Shown one piece after another: positions 11,118 to 20,308 of a stretch of DNA of 50,832 bases. The DNA is from Burkholderiales bacterium (lineage in GTDB: Bacteria; Pseudomonadota; Gammaproteobacteria; Burkholderiales; Casimicrobiaceae): NCBI GenBank assembly GCA_017880805.1, contig JADGRP010000074.1:1-50832 (forward strand), given 5' to 3'. Position numbers and translations under genes: made by a program. The notes below the pieces were generated by a model. The model made no database searches. It saw nothing but the letters and a program-made list of their open reading frames with translations, and was not told where the DNA came from. How positions within the stretch are numbered: the stretch's first letter is position 1; each line of letters starts with the position of its first letter.

Positions 11118-12276
11118 TCGGGGCCCTTCCCGATGGATTGTGCTGCCGCTCGCGGCAGGCCGGATAGCGGTCAGCGCAATCGGTCCCCACCGAACCGCAC
11201 CGCGCGTACCTCAGCGCGTGCTGATCGCGCATGATCTTCTGCTCGGCGACACCATCATGTTGACGCCGCTGCTGGCGAAATGCCGCGAGCGATGGCCGTC
11301 GGCGGATATTGTCATGACCTGCATGCCTGCTTACTGCGGGCTGTACGCGATGTGCCCTTATGGGGTCCGCGTCTTGCCCTACGATCCGCGAGACGTGCGC
11401 TCGCTGCAGCGGCTGCGTGCCGAAGCGGCATTCGACCTTGCGCTTATCCCTGGCGACAATCGATATTCGTGGCTTGCGCGCGCACTCGGTGCACGGTGGG
11501 TGGTGGGTTTCTCCGGTGCCGATGCACCGTACAAGGACTGGCCGGTCGATGAGCTGCGAAGCTATCCCGACGTGCCGACAGCGTGGGCTGATCTCGTCGC
11601 CGGTCTGATCGACGGCCCGGCACCGTCACGCTATCGCCCGACCGATTGGCCGGCGCCACCCGCAGTCGCATTCGAAGCGACCACTGAACCGTACTGCGTG
11701 ATTCACGCCGGCGCGAGCAGTGTGCTCAAGCGGTGGCCGGCGGACAGATGGGCCGAGGTCGCGCGGCGGCTCGGAAGCCTGGGGCTACGCATTGTGCTCA
11801 GCGCAGGGCCGGGTGAAGCGCACCTGCTCGACGAAATCGATGTCGACCGAGTATTTACGCGCTTTGGCGGCAATTTGTCACTTCCGCAGATGTGGCATCT
11901 ACTCGAACGTGCCAAGCTGTTGATCGCTCCGGACACGGGAATCGCGCATCTTGGGCGCGTCGTTGGAGTGCCGACGCTCGCGCTATTCGGACCTGGCTCC
12001 GCCGTGCTCTCGGGGGCAGGGGACTTCTGGCGCGACAGTCCTTTCATGGCTCTCACCATTCCAGATTTTCCGTGCCGGGACCAGACCATCACGATGAGGC
12101 GAGATATCCAATGGATTCGGCGGTGTGAGCGACTCATGGGAACTGCATCCGGACAATGTCCAGAAGCGCGCTGCATGCTCGCGCTTACGATAGACGCCGT
12201 TTCGCACACCGCGATTGAGTTGCTTGCGGCCCCGCAAATCACGCCGCGCCGACATCTCCTTCAAGCCGGCGCGTGA
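11110..12276 (+). CDS. Glycosyltransferase family 9 (heptosyltransferase-like)
   Basis: VPQRVLIAHDLLLGDTIMLTPLLAKCRERWPSADIVMTCMPAY...YCVIHAGASSVLKRWPADRWAEVARRL...LLIAPDTGIAHLGRVVGVPTLALFGPGS; ATG overlaps the asnB stop by 8 nt. Confidence 0.88.
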   Translation: MTSRGPSRWIVLPLAAGRIAVSAIGPHRTAPRVPQRVLIAHDLLLGDTIMLTPLLAKCRERWPSADIVMTCMPAYCGLYAMCPYGVRVLPYDPRDVRSLQRLRAEAAFDLALIPGDNRYSWLARALGARWVVGFSGADAPYKDWPVDELRSYPDVPTAWADLVAGLIDGPAPSRYRPTDWPAPPAVAFEATTEPYCVIHAGASSVLKRWPADRWAEVARRLGSLGLRIVLSAGPGEAHLLDEIDVDRVFTRFGGNLSLPQMWHLLERAKLLIAPDTGIAHLGRVVGVPTLALFGPGSAVLSGAGDFWRDSPFMALTIPDFPCRDQTITMRRDIQWIRRCERLMGTASGQCPEARCMLALTIDAVSHTAIELLAAPQITPRRHLLQAGA

Positions 12277-12315
12277 GAGCAGAAATTGTGGCCGCATCGT
12301 CGAGACCAGCGCACC

Positions 12316-14235
12316 TCAGCCGCGGCGCCTGGCGAGCAGGGAAATCGCGGGCACCGGAACTGCCGGTGACACAGCCGCGACGGGCGGCGCGATGGGCACC
12401 GATGTGCTGCCCGGCGGAGCGTATTCCGGAATCCATTGTTTGAGCCAGACGCGAACTTCGCCTTCTCCCGCAGCACGGTCTCGCTCCAGCCACGCCACCA
12501 TTTGATCGACCGCATCGCGGTTTCCCGGGCGCGCTTGCGCGATGCGCAGTTTGGGATGTGGCGTCCGCAACGTCTCCTCTCCCGTGGCAAGCGGCTCCTC
12601 GAACAATTTTTCTCCGGGACGCAAGCCGGTGAACGCGATCCGGATGCGGTCGGGATCGGCGCCTGAAAGACGAATCATGTCGCGCGCCAGATCGACGATT
12701 CTTACCGGCTCGCCCATGTCGAGAAGCAGCACCTCGCCGCCCTTTCCCATCAGCCCCGCCTGCAACAGGAGCTGTGTCGCTTCGGAAAGCGACATGAAAT
12801 AACGCGTGATCGACGGATGCGTCACCGTTACCGGGCCGCCGCGGGCAATCTGCTCCCGGAAACGGGGAATAACACTGCCGGTGCTTCCGAAAACGTTGCC
12901 AAAGCGAACGATGACGAACTGCGTCGTGCCGTTTTGCAGGCTCTGGCAGACCATTTCCGCCATGCGCTTCGACGCTCCCATCACGTTCGTCGGATTGACC
13001 GCCTTGTCGGTCGACACCAGCACGAACTTTTCGACCCGCGCCATAACCGCAGCGCGTGCGAGCACCCACGTGCCCCACGCGTTGTTGCGCACCGCTTGCC
13101 AGGCATTGCTTTCCTCCATCAGAGGCACGTGCTTGTAGGCAGCGGCGTGGAACAGGACGCTGGGGCGTTCGCTGGCCAGCACCTGATCGACCAGCGCCAC
13201 ATGCTTGACATCGCCGACCAGCGTTGCCAGCGGCAACTCGGGAAAATCGTCCTGCAACGACTGCTGAATTTGATAGAGCCCGAATTCGGACTGATCGAGC
13301 AGGACCAGCCGCGCCGGCCTGAAGTGCGCGATCTGGCGGCAAAGCTCGGCTCCGATCGATCCGCCGGCGCCCGTGACCATCACCACGCGCCCGCCGAGCC
13401 ACTCGCCGAGTCCCGCACTGTCGAGCACCACCGGATCGCGGCCGAGAAGGTCGTCGAGCTCAACGTGCCGGATCGTAGTCAGCTGCGAGCGGCCGCTGAT
13501 GAGGTCATCGTATGAGGGCACGGTCAATGCTTCGACACCGGCCGCGGCACAGAGCTCGGCTACGCGCCGGCGCACGCCGTGCGCCGCAGAAGGCAACGCC
13601 AGGATCACGGTGCGGACCCCGAAACGCTTGGTCCACAGCGGCAGCTCGGCGATCGGACCCAGAACGCTGATATTGCGCAGTAGCCGACCCTGCTTCGCCG
13701 CATTGTCGTCGAGCAGGCCGACGATGCGCCATTTGCGGCTGTGCGTGAGCTCCTTAGCGAGGCGCGCGCCTGCTTCACCCGCGCCCAGAATCAGCACCGG
13801 CTCGCCCAGCGCCGCCAGCGGGCTGTACAGCCGATGCTCTTTCCAAACACGGTAGGTGAAGCGACTTCCGGCCATCAACAGAATCAGCACCGGCGGGTAA
13901 AGAATGAGCACGCTGCGCGGCACCACCGAGGTCATCTGCAGCATGACAAGCACTACGGGGACCGCGACCGCGCCCAATCCGACCGCAATCACGATGCGCT
14001 GGAGGTCGGGCAGGCTGGCAAAACGCCATAGTCCTCGATACAGACCGAACGCAAGGAAAATACCCGCCTGCAAGGGCAACACCCAAGCCAGCGTCTGCAA
14101 CATGTCGGTGAGCTGCGGCTCGTGCAACTCGAGATTGAATCGCACCCAAAACAGGCCGATCCAGGCGAGTGCCGCGGCAATGATGTCGTGGCCAAATGCG
14201 AGCCAAGCCCGCCAGTTAGTACTTACTTTCATCAA
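12316..14235 (-). CDS. Membrane-anchored nucleoside-diphosphate-sugar epimerase/4,6-dehydratase (WbpM/CapD/PglF type)
   Basis: 639 aa; N-terminal TM region; VMVTGAGGSIGAELCRQIAHFRPARLVLLDQSEFGLYQI; HAAAYKHVPLMEESNAWQAVRNN; VSTDKAVNPTNVMGASKRMAE (SMK-type triad). Confidence 0.93.
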   Translation of the reverse strand: MMKVSTNWRAWLAFGHDIIAAALAWIGLFWVRFNLELHEPQLTDMLQTLAWVLPLQAGIFLAFGLYRGLWRFASLPDLQRIVIAVGLGAVAVPVVLVMLQMTSVVPRSVLILYPPVLILLMAGSRFTYRVWKEHRLYSPLAALGEPVLILGAGEAGARLAKELTHSRKWRIVGLLDDNAAKQGRLLRNISVLGPIAELPLWTKRFGVRTVILALPSAAHGVRRRVAELCAAAGVEALTVPSYDDLISGRSQLTTIRHVELDDLLGRDPVVLDSAGLGEWLGGRVVMVTGAGGSIGAELCRQIAHFRPARLVLLDQSEFGLYQIQQSLQDDFPELPLATLVGDVKHVALVDQVLASERPSVLFHAAAYKHVPLMEESNAWQAVRNNAWGTWVLARAAVMARVEKFVLVSTDKAVNPTNVMGASKRMAEMVCQSLQNGTTQFVIVRFGNVFGSTGSVIPRFREQIARGGPVTVTHPSITRYFMSLSEATQLLLQAGLMGKGGEVLLLDMGEPVRIVDLARDMIRLSGADPDRIRIAFTGLRPGEKLFEEPLATGEETLRTPHPKLRIAQARPGNRDAVDQMVAWLERDRAAGEGEVRVWLKQWIPEYAPPGSTSVPIAPPVAAVSPAVPVPAISLLARRRG

Positions 14236-15199
14236 GCCCTATGCCCCTTGCGCGCCAATAATACCCGATTGCACCGAACAATAGCGCCATGACTGCGCTC
14301 CAGAGCGCCAGCAGCGATGGCCCCGCGGCAGGTGCCCGGAAAAGCGCAAGGAGCGCCGACGCAGCGGTGCCCATCATCAACGCTCCGTAAAGGACAAGTG
14401 TTCCGCGATGACCGAATCCAAGTTGAACAAGCTTTTGGTAAAAATGTTCCCGATGCGCTTCCCAGATTGTGGCACCGCGCAGCCCGCGGAGCACCAGCGT
14501 CACGCTGGCGTCGGCAACAAACGGCAGAAAAACGAGCGGCGGAAACCATCCCGGCCAAGTGCCCCCATACCAGCCGCTGATGCCGAACGTCGCCGCGACA
14601 AAGCCGAGGGGAACTGCTCCGACATCGCCCATGAAAAGCCTGGCTGGCGGGAAATTCAGCACCAGGCAGGGTGCGATTGCGGCCACGAGCGCCCAAAGGA
14701 TAGTCGCGTCGCCCGCGCCTGCCATCGATGCCGCCGCCGCATACGCTCCAAAACCAATCGAGGCCATCGCGAGCGCCAGCCCGTCGCTCCCGTCCATGAA
14801 GTTGAACAGGTTGGCCATCCAGATTATTGCCACAATCGCTACGAATGGGTTGACGGGCGCCTTGGAGAGCCAAAGCCAGGCACACGCCGCCATCATTTGG
14901 ACCAACAGGCGCACCGCCACCGGCACGCCGTAACGATCGTCCCAGAACGAAACCATGATGATCAGCAGCAGCGGCGCGAGCCAGGGTTGCGGAGCCGCCA
15001 GCCACGCAGTGCCCAGCAACCACCCGGTCCATAGGGCCAGCCCACCCCCTCGGGGGACGGGCCGGCAATGCAGCGAGCGTTCGTTCGGATGAGCAGTGGG
15101 AAGCCGTCCGGGGCGACGCAGCAGGAACAGGCTTGCCGAAGCGATAGCGACGGCCAGCAGCGCCGGCAATGTTGATAGAGCGGGCGGGAGGGCGATCAT
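14216..15199 (-). CDS. MraY/WecA-type undecaprenyl-phosphate sugar-1-phosphate transferase
   Basis: Polytopic; HPNERSLHCRPVPRGGGLALW, NLFNFMDGSDGLA, PARLFMGDVGAVPLGF motifs of the GlcNAc-1-P transferase family; 20-nt overlap with the epimerase gene. Confidence 0.9.
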   Translation of the reverse strand: MIALPPALSTLPALLAVAIASASLFLLRRPGRLPTAHPNERSLHCRPVPRGGGLALWTGWLLGTAWLAAPQPWLAPLLLIIMVSFWDDRYGVPVAVRLLVQMMAACAWLWLSKAPVNPFVAIVAIIWMANLFNFMDGSDGLALAMASIGFGAYAAAASMAGAGDATILWALVAAIAPCLVLNFPPARLFMGDVGAVPLGFVAATFGISGWYGGTWPGWFPPLVFLPFVADASVTLVLRGLRGATIWEAHREHFYQKLVQLGFGHRGTLVLYGALMMGTAASALLALFRAPAAGPSLLALWSAVMALLFGAIGYYWRARGIGLDESKY

Positions 15200-15549
15200 C
15201 GGTGTCTGTTTGCATTTAAGCACCGGCTCCGCCGCGATTTTGTCGGCAAGCTATTGTTTGTGCCCATTTTTCGGCCCGCTCACTTGCCACATGCCGAGTG
15301 GCCGCGACAGAGTGAATTATACCCACGCCGACGCTCGAAATACGTTGCGGCAAAACCGGCTGCCTTGTTGCAATTAAGCAACAGGAATCACGGGGGTTTT
15401 GGGGGTCGCGGGTTTTAGCTTGCCAATGGATTCGCCGCTTTGGCACAATTGAGTCAACTTCTCGTTTACCTCGTGAGAAGGTTTCCGACGACAGGCGCAA
15501 ACGCTTTTTCTGCTGCTTGCCAATTTAATCGTATTAGAGGAGAGATTCC

Positions 15550-16905
15550 ATGAATAAAAAGCTCGTGGTTCTTGCCGTCGCCGGCGCGTTCGCTTCGCCG
15601 CTGGCTGTGCAAGCGCAAACCGCGAATGTGACCCTGTACGGTCGCGCGAATGTCGACCTGGAGTTCATCAAAGGCGCTACTTGCTCCAATGGTGCAGCTG
15701 CAGGTGGTCAAGGTGGGGGCGCCGTTCTCAAAGCCTGTTCGACCGGGGTCACCTCGACCTCAGACCCGCTCAACGTGATCAGCAATCCGACCGTCGTGCG
15801 CGCTAGCAGCAACTCGTCGCGTTTCGGGATGCGTGGCACCGAAAGCCTGGGTGGTGGCCTGAACGCCGTTTTCCAGCTCGAGTCGAACGTGAGCTGGGAC
15901 TCCGGCAATTCCTCCGGTAGCAGCATCGCCAGCCGTGAAACCTTTGCCGGCCTTCAAGGCAGCTGGGGCAAGGTCACGTTAGGCAAGTTCCTGATGCCTG
16001 AAGACGATATGCATCCGATCTTCGGTAACGCGCCCACGTTTACGACGTCGATCCTGTCGACCGCCGACATCTGGGCCCAGGGCAACCTGAGCAAGGGCCA
16101 GGGCGGTTTTGACGCTCGTCCGGGCAACAACCTGCGCTACGACTCGCCGAACGTTTCGGGCTTCACCGGCGCGCTGCAGTATTCGACACGCGATTCGTCG
16201 GGGAACGCGGGGATTCAGACACCGTTCGGCGGCGATAACGGCGACCATTTCTCCGAAATGCGTCATGCCTACGTCCTCGGCGGCAACGTGATCTACTCGA
16301 ACGGCCCGATCCAGGCTGGCGTTGCATTCGAAACCAACCGGAAGTTACGTCAATACACGTCCGATGTTTTCGCAACCGCCGGCGTGGCCGGGACCAGTGC
16401 CGGAAATCCGTTTAACGCAGACGATACCGACTGGACGATTACCGGCGCGTATGACTTCGGCACCATCATGCAGGGCTTCGGCCTGCGCATCGCCGGCGTC
16501 TACGAGCGCACCAAGTACGACACGCCGACCGGCGAGCTGAAGCGCGATTTCTGGGGCGTTTCGGGCACCATTCCGGCGGGTGGCGGAAAGGTATACCTGT
16601 TCTACGGCCAGGCCAGCGACGGCAAGGGCGCTGCGGCCAGAGGCGAGAATGTCGGCTATGTCGTCAAGGGCAGCGATACCGGCGCCAAGCAATGGGAAGC
16701 GAGCTACACCTACAATTTGTCGCCGCGAACCGCGCTCTACGCAGGTTATGTCAAGCTGCAAAACGAGTGCAAGGGACCGTACTCGTTCAACATCAATGGG
16801 TATGCGATCGCCGTGGGACAGGAAAACGCAGCCGCGGGAAGCGCTGGCGCGTTCTGCAGCGGCAAGCCCAGCGGTGCAGTGCTTGGTTTCTTGCACCTGT
16901 TCTAA
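15550..16905 (+). CDS. Gram-negative porin (OmpC-like, betaproteobacterial type), copy 1
   Basis: Signal peptide MNKKLVVLAVAGAFASPLAVQAQ; NVTLYGRANVDLEF; SSRFGMRGTESLGGGLNAVFQLES; C-terminal ...LGFLHLF. Confidence 0.93.
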   Translation: MNKKLVVLAVAGAFASPLAVQAQTANVTLYGRANVDLEFIKGATCSNGAAAGGQGGGAVLKACSTGVTSTSDPLNVISNPTVVRASSNSSRFGMRGTESLGGGLNAVFQLESNVSWDSGNSSGSSIASRETFAGLQGSWGKVTLGKFLMPEDDMHPIFGNAPTFTTSILSTADIWAQGNLSKGQGGFDARPGNNLRYDSPNVSGFTGALQYSTRDSSGNAGIQTPFGGDNGDHFSEMRHAYVLGGNVIYSNGPIQAGVAFETNRKLRQYTSDVFATAGVAGTSAGNPFNADDTDWTITGAYDFGTIMQGFGLRIAGVYERTKYDTPTGELKRDFWGVSGTIPAGGGKVYLFYGQASDGKGAAARGENVGYVVKGSDTGAKQWEASYTYNLSPRTALYAGYVKLQNECKGPYSFNINGYAIAVGQENAAAGSAGAFCSGKPSGAVLGFLHLF

Positions 16906-16952
16906 AAACGTACCCAAGCAAGTTCGATACAACAGGGTTTGAAGTGATCATG

Positions 16953-16981
16953 CGGGCGTCCTCTGGACGCCCGTTTTTTTT
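16953..16981 (+). terminator. Rho-independent terminator after porin 1
   Basis: CGGGCGTCC-TCT-GGACGCCCG followed by TTTTTTTT. Confidence 0.88.
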
Positions 16982-17084
16982 GCATCTCGTATGATCGGGA
17001 ACGTGAGTGCTGCGAATCGCCGTGTGGACGACCTTGCAATCCCGCTTTGTGACAAACTAAAGCTTGGGCTAGCGTGGTGACACT

Positions 17085-17708
17085 TTGACCACTGACGACC
17101 TCATCACCGGTTTCGATCGTGCGTTGCGCACGCTGACGGGCACCGTGGCTCAAAAACGGCGCTATCCCGCGGAAGAGGGTCCGGAAGACCGGCTCTCTCC
17201 CGAGGAGCGACGTCATGCCGCCGGCTTGATGCGGGTCAATCACACAGGCGAAGTCTGCGCCCAGGCGCTCTACAGCGCGCAGGCGCTGGTCGCGCGCGAT
17301 CCGGAGATCCGGCGCCGCTTCGCGTTGGCAGCGCGCGAGGAGGAAGACCATCTGGCGTGGACGCAGCAGCGTCTCGCCGAGCTTGGCGCGAGGACCAGCT
17401 ACGCGAACCCCTTCTGGTACGCGGGGTCGTTCGCGATCGGGCTTGCCGCCAGTATCGGCGGCGACCGCACCAACCTCGGATTCGTCGTCGAGACCGAACG
17501 GCAGGTCGAGGAGCATCTGACGGAGCACATGGCCGAGCTGCCTCAATCAGACGCGCGAAGCCGCACCATCGTCGCCGCAATGCGCGACGACGAGGCACGG
17601 CACGGTGCTTCCGCGCGCGAGGCGGGCGCAAGCGAACTGCCCGGGCCGGTCCGCGTGCTGATGCGCGCCACGGCGAAGCTGATGACGATCACTGCGTACC
17701 GCTTCTAG
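17085..17708 (+). CDS. coq7: 2-polyprenyl-3-methyl-6-methoxy-1,4-benzoquinone monooxygenase (Coq7 di-iron hydroxylase)
   Basis: [58 protein letters not shown] di-iron ligand motifs. Confidence 0.94.
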   Translation: MTTDDLITGFDRALRTLTGTVAQKRRYPAEEGPEDRLSPEERRHAAGLMRVNHTGEVCAQALYSAQALVARDPEIRRRFALAAREEEDHLAWTQQRLAELGARTSYANPFWYAGSFAIGLAASIGGDRTNLGFVVETERQVEEHLTEHMAELPQSDARSRTIVAAMRDDEARHGASAREAGASELPGPVRVLMRATAKLMTITAYRF

Positions 17709-17807
17709 CCCGCAGCTCCTGCGGTACACTTCATGAATGATTCGATCCCGACGGCGTGCAGAACCGGTCGGCGCGTGCGCGCAGCGCGTCACCTGCGGAG
17801 ATGCGCC

Positions 17808-18959
17808 ATGCAACGCGGCTTCGCCGCGCTGATGTGCGCCGGCGCCATCGCCATGGCGGCCGCGCCTGCACACGCGCAACTCGCCAATCTAAAGCTCTAC
17901 GGCAGCCTCAATCTCGATCTGGAGTTCGTTGACGGCAGGCAGAGCGACGGGTCCAATCCGACGGTCAACCGCGTCAGCAGCAATTCTTCGCGCTTCGGCA
18001 TGCGCGGCGTCGAATACCTAGGCGGCGGCTGGAATTCCATCTACCAGTTCGAATCCTCCGTCCAGGCGGACACCGGCGGCTCCGCGCTGGCATCGCGCGA
18101 GACCTATGTCGGGCTGCAAGGCGAGATAGGGACGTTCAAGCTGGGCAAGTTCCTTACACCCTACGACGACATTCATCCCATCTTCGGCAACGCGCCGACG
18201 CTGACCACCTCGGTGCTGTCGACCGCTGCCCTGTGGGCGCAGGGATCGCTGACCAAGGGCCAGGGCGGCTTCGATGCCCGGCTGGGCAATTCGATTCGCT
18301 ACGAGTCGCCCACCGTGAATGGTTTGAGCGGTGAGCTCCAGTACTCGACGCGCGATTCTTCGGGCAACGCCGACGGGGCGGCCGGCGACAACGGCGACCA
18401 TGTTTCCGAGCTTCGCCACGCATATGTTGTAAGCCTCGGCGGCTTCTACAGCAACGGCCCGGTCGATCTCGGCATTGCCTACGAGCGCAATTACAAGGTT
18501 CGCGCAACCGGCAGGCACGACGACGCGTTCTCGGTCAGCGGCGGTTACGATTTCGGCGCAGGAAACAGCGGCGTTAACGTGCGGCTCGCCGGAATTTACG
18601 AGCGGCTCAAGTACGACACGCTCGGCGGCGATATCACGCGCGATTTCTACGGGATCTCCGCGACGGTACCGGCTGGCGGGGGACTGATCTACGCTTTTTG
18701 GGGCCGCGCCGACGATGGCCGGGGAAGCGCGCCCGCCGGCACGCAGGTCGGTGCACTCGCCAATGGCCCTGGAACCGCGAGCGAGCAGTGGGAGCTGAGC
18801 TATACCTATAACCTGTCGCTGCGAAGCCTGGTCTACGTCGGCTACGTCAGAATCGACAATCGCGCCAACGCGGCGTACACCTTCAATATAAACGATTACG
18901 CGATTGCGCCCGGCGGCAAACCATCGGGCCTGGTTCTGGGCATGGCGCACTTCTTCTAG
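17808..18959 (+). CDS. Gram-negative porin (OmpC-like), copy 2
   Basis: Signal peptide MQRGFAALMCAGAIAMAAAPAHAQ then LANLKLYGSLNLDLEFVDG; shares NAPTLTTSVLSTAALWAQGSLTKGQGGFDAR and LQYSTRDSSGNA blocks with porin 1; ends LGMAHFF. Start placed at the Met before the signal peptide. Confidence 0.92.
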   Translation: MQRGFAALMCAGAIAMAAAPAHAQLANLKLYGSLNLDLEFVDGRQSDGSNPTVNRVSSNSSRFGMRGVEYLGGGWNSIYQFESSVQADTGGSALASRETYVGLQGEIGTFKLGKFLTPYDDIHPIFGNAPTLTTSVLSTAALWAQGSLTKGQGGFDARLGNSIRYESPTVNGLSGELQYSTRDSSGNADGAAGDNGDHVSELRHAYVVSLGGFYSNGPVDLGIAYERNYKVRATGRHDDAFSVSGGYDFGAGNSGVNVRLAGIYERLKYDTLGGDITRDFYGISATVPAGGGLIYAFWGRADDGRGSAPAGTQVGALANGPGTASEQWELSYTYNLSLRSLVYVGYVRIDNRANAAYTFNINDYAIAPGGKPSGLVLGMAHFF

Positions 18960-18969
18960 GCGTCAACCC

Positions 18970-18989
18970 TCGGGCAATCTCTTGCCCGA
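18970..18989. terminator. Possible bidirectional hairpin between convergent porin 2 and cca
   Basis: TCGGGCAA-TCTC-TTGCCCGA: perfect 8-bp stem, but no adjacent T-run. Confidence 0.45.
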
Positions 18990-19009
18990 TCGTCGGTGTC
19001 GCCAGGCGG

Positions 19010-20245
19010 CTAGGCAAATGAGGGCGGAAGCTCGATTTGCTTCTTCCACGCGCCCAATGCCTCGATCCGCGCTTCGCGGATCTTTGCCGGCAAATCCGGC
19101 ATGTCGGCGTTGCCGCGCGCAATCGCGCCCGCGTCGACGGCCTTCACCACAGCCAGCGCCAAATTCATCCATTGCGCCGGTGCGTAGCTTTCATCGGAAC
19201 GGCCCGGTCGCGATACTGCATCGGCGGCGCAGGCCCGCAACAGCCATGCGAGCCGTTCCGGTCGGCGCAAGGCGTCGGTTGCCATCAGCAGATCGAGCAG
19301 GGTGGCGGGTCGCAGCTCCGAGGCGCGGTGAACCGTGCCGTGATAGCGGGCGGTGAGCACCGCCAGCTCGCGACAATCGGCAGGAGCGCGCAGCCGCTCG
19401 CTCATCGCTTCCGCCAGGAGAACGCCTTTCTGCTCGTGCCCGATGTGTCGCGGCCAATCCGCGCGCGCTGTCGCGCCCTTGCCCAAGTCGTGGGCAAGCA
19501 CCGCATAGCGCACCGGAAGCGCGTCGTCGGCGGCAGCAGTGTAATCCAGCGCCTGCAGCACGTGGACACCGGTGTCGAGCTCGGGATGATGCGCCACCGG
19601 CTGCGGCACGCCGAACAGTGCATCGACCTCGGGCAGCAATTGCTTCAGTGCGTCGCAGCGACGCAGCACTACGAAGAAACGCGAGGGATGCGACTCCATC
19701 AGCGCGCGCGCGAGCTCCTGCCAGACCCGTTCAGGCGTCAGCGTCGCGATCTCTCCGCCGCCGGAAATCGTGCGCATGAGCGCCTCTGTCTCCGGTGCGA
19801 CCGCGAAGGCGAACCGCGCTGCGAAACGCGCGACGCGAAGCACGCGCAGCGGGTCTTCGGCAAACGCGGGGCTCACGTGGCGCAGAATGCCCGCACGAAG
19901 GTCGCGCTCGCCGCCGTAGGGATCGATCAGCGTTCCGTCGGCGTCGCGCGCCATGGCATTGATAGTGAGATCGCGGCGCCCCAGATCTTCCTCGAGTGTC
20001 ACGTCCGGCGCGACATGAAAGGTAAAGCCGTGATAGCCGCGGCCGCTCTTGCGCTCGGTACGCGCGAGCGCGTATTCCTCGCCAGACTGGGGGTGGAGAA
20101 ACACGGGGAAGTCGCGGCCGACGGGCCGAAACCCTTTAGCGATCATTTCCTCGGGAGTTTCACCCACGACAACGTAGTCGCGATCTGAGATCGGGCGCCC
20201 GAGGAGCTCATCGCGCACCGCGCCCCCCACACTATAGATTTTCAT
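19010..20245 (-). CDS. cca: Multifunctional CCA tRNA nucleotidyltransferase
   Basis: MKIYSVGGAVRDELLGRPISDRDYVVVGETPEEMIAKGFRPVGRDFPVFLHPQSGEEYALARTERK; HD-domain stretch VRYAVLAHDLGKG. Confidence 0.95.
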   Translation of the reverse strand: MKIYSVGGAVRDELLGRPISDRDYVVVGETPEEMIAKGFRPVGRDFPVFLHPQSGEEYALARTERKSGRGYHGFTFHVAPDVTLEEDLGRRDLTINAMARDADGTLIDPYGGERDLRAGILRHVSPAFAEDPLRVLRVARFAARFAFAVAPETEALMRTISGGGEIATLTPERVWQELARALMESHPSRFFVVLRRCDALKQLLPEVDALFGVPQPVAHHPELDTGVHVLQALDYTAAADDALPVRYAVLAHDLGKGATARADWPRHIGHEQKGVLLAEAMSERLRAPADCRELAVLTARYHGTVHRASELRPATLLDLLMATDALRRPERLAWLLRACAADAVSRPGRSDESYAPAQWMNLALAVVKAVDAGAIARGNADMPDLPAKIREARIEALGAWKKQIELPPSFA

Positions 20246-20308
20246 GAATGCCGCGGCGGGCGACGTTTCATGTCGACGTCACGCTTAGTGTGCTTACGCG
20301 ACGCGTTT

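Noticed and set aside
12239-13402. 387-aa minus-strand ORF overlapping the epimerase gene in another frame
   Set aside because: Alternative frame of the epimerase gene; Arg/Gly-rich, no domain motifs
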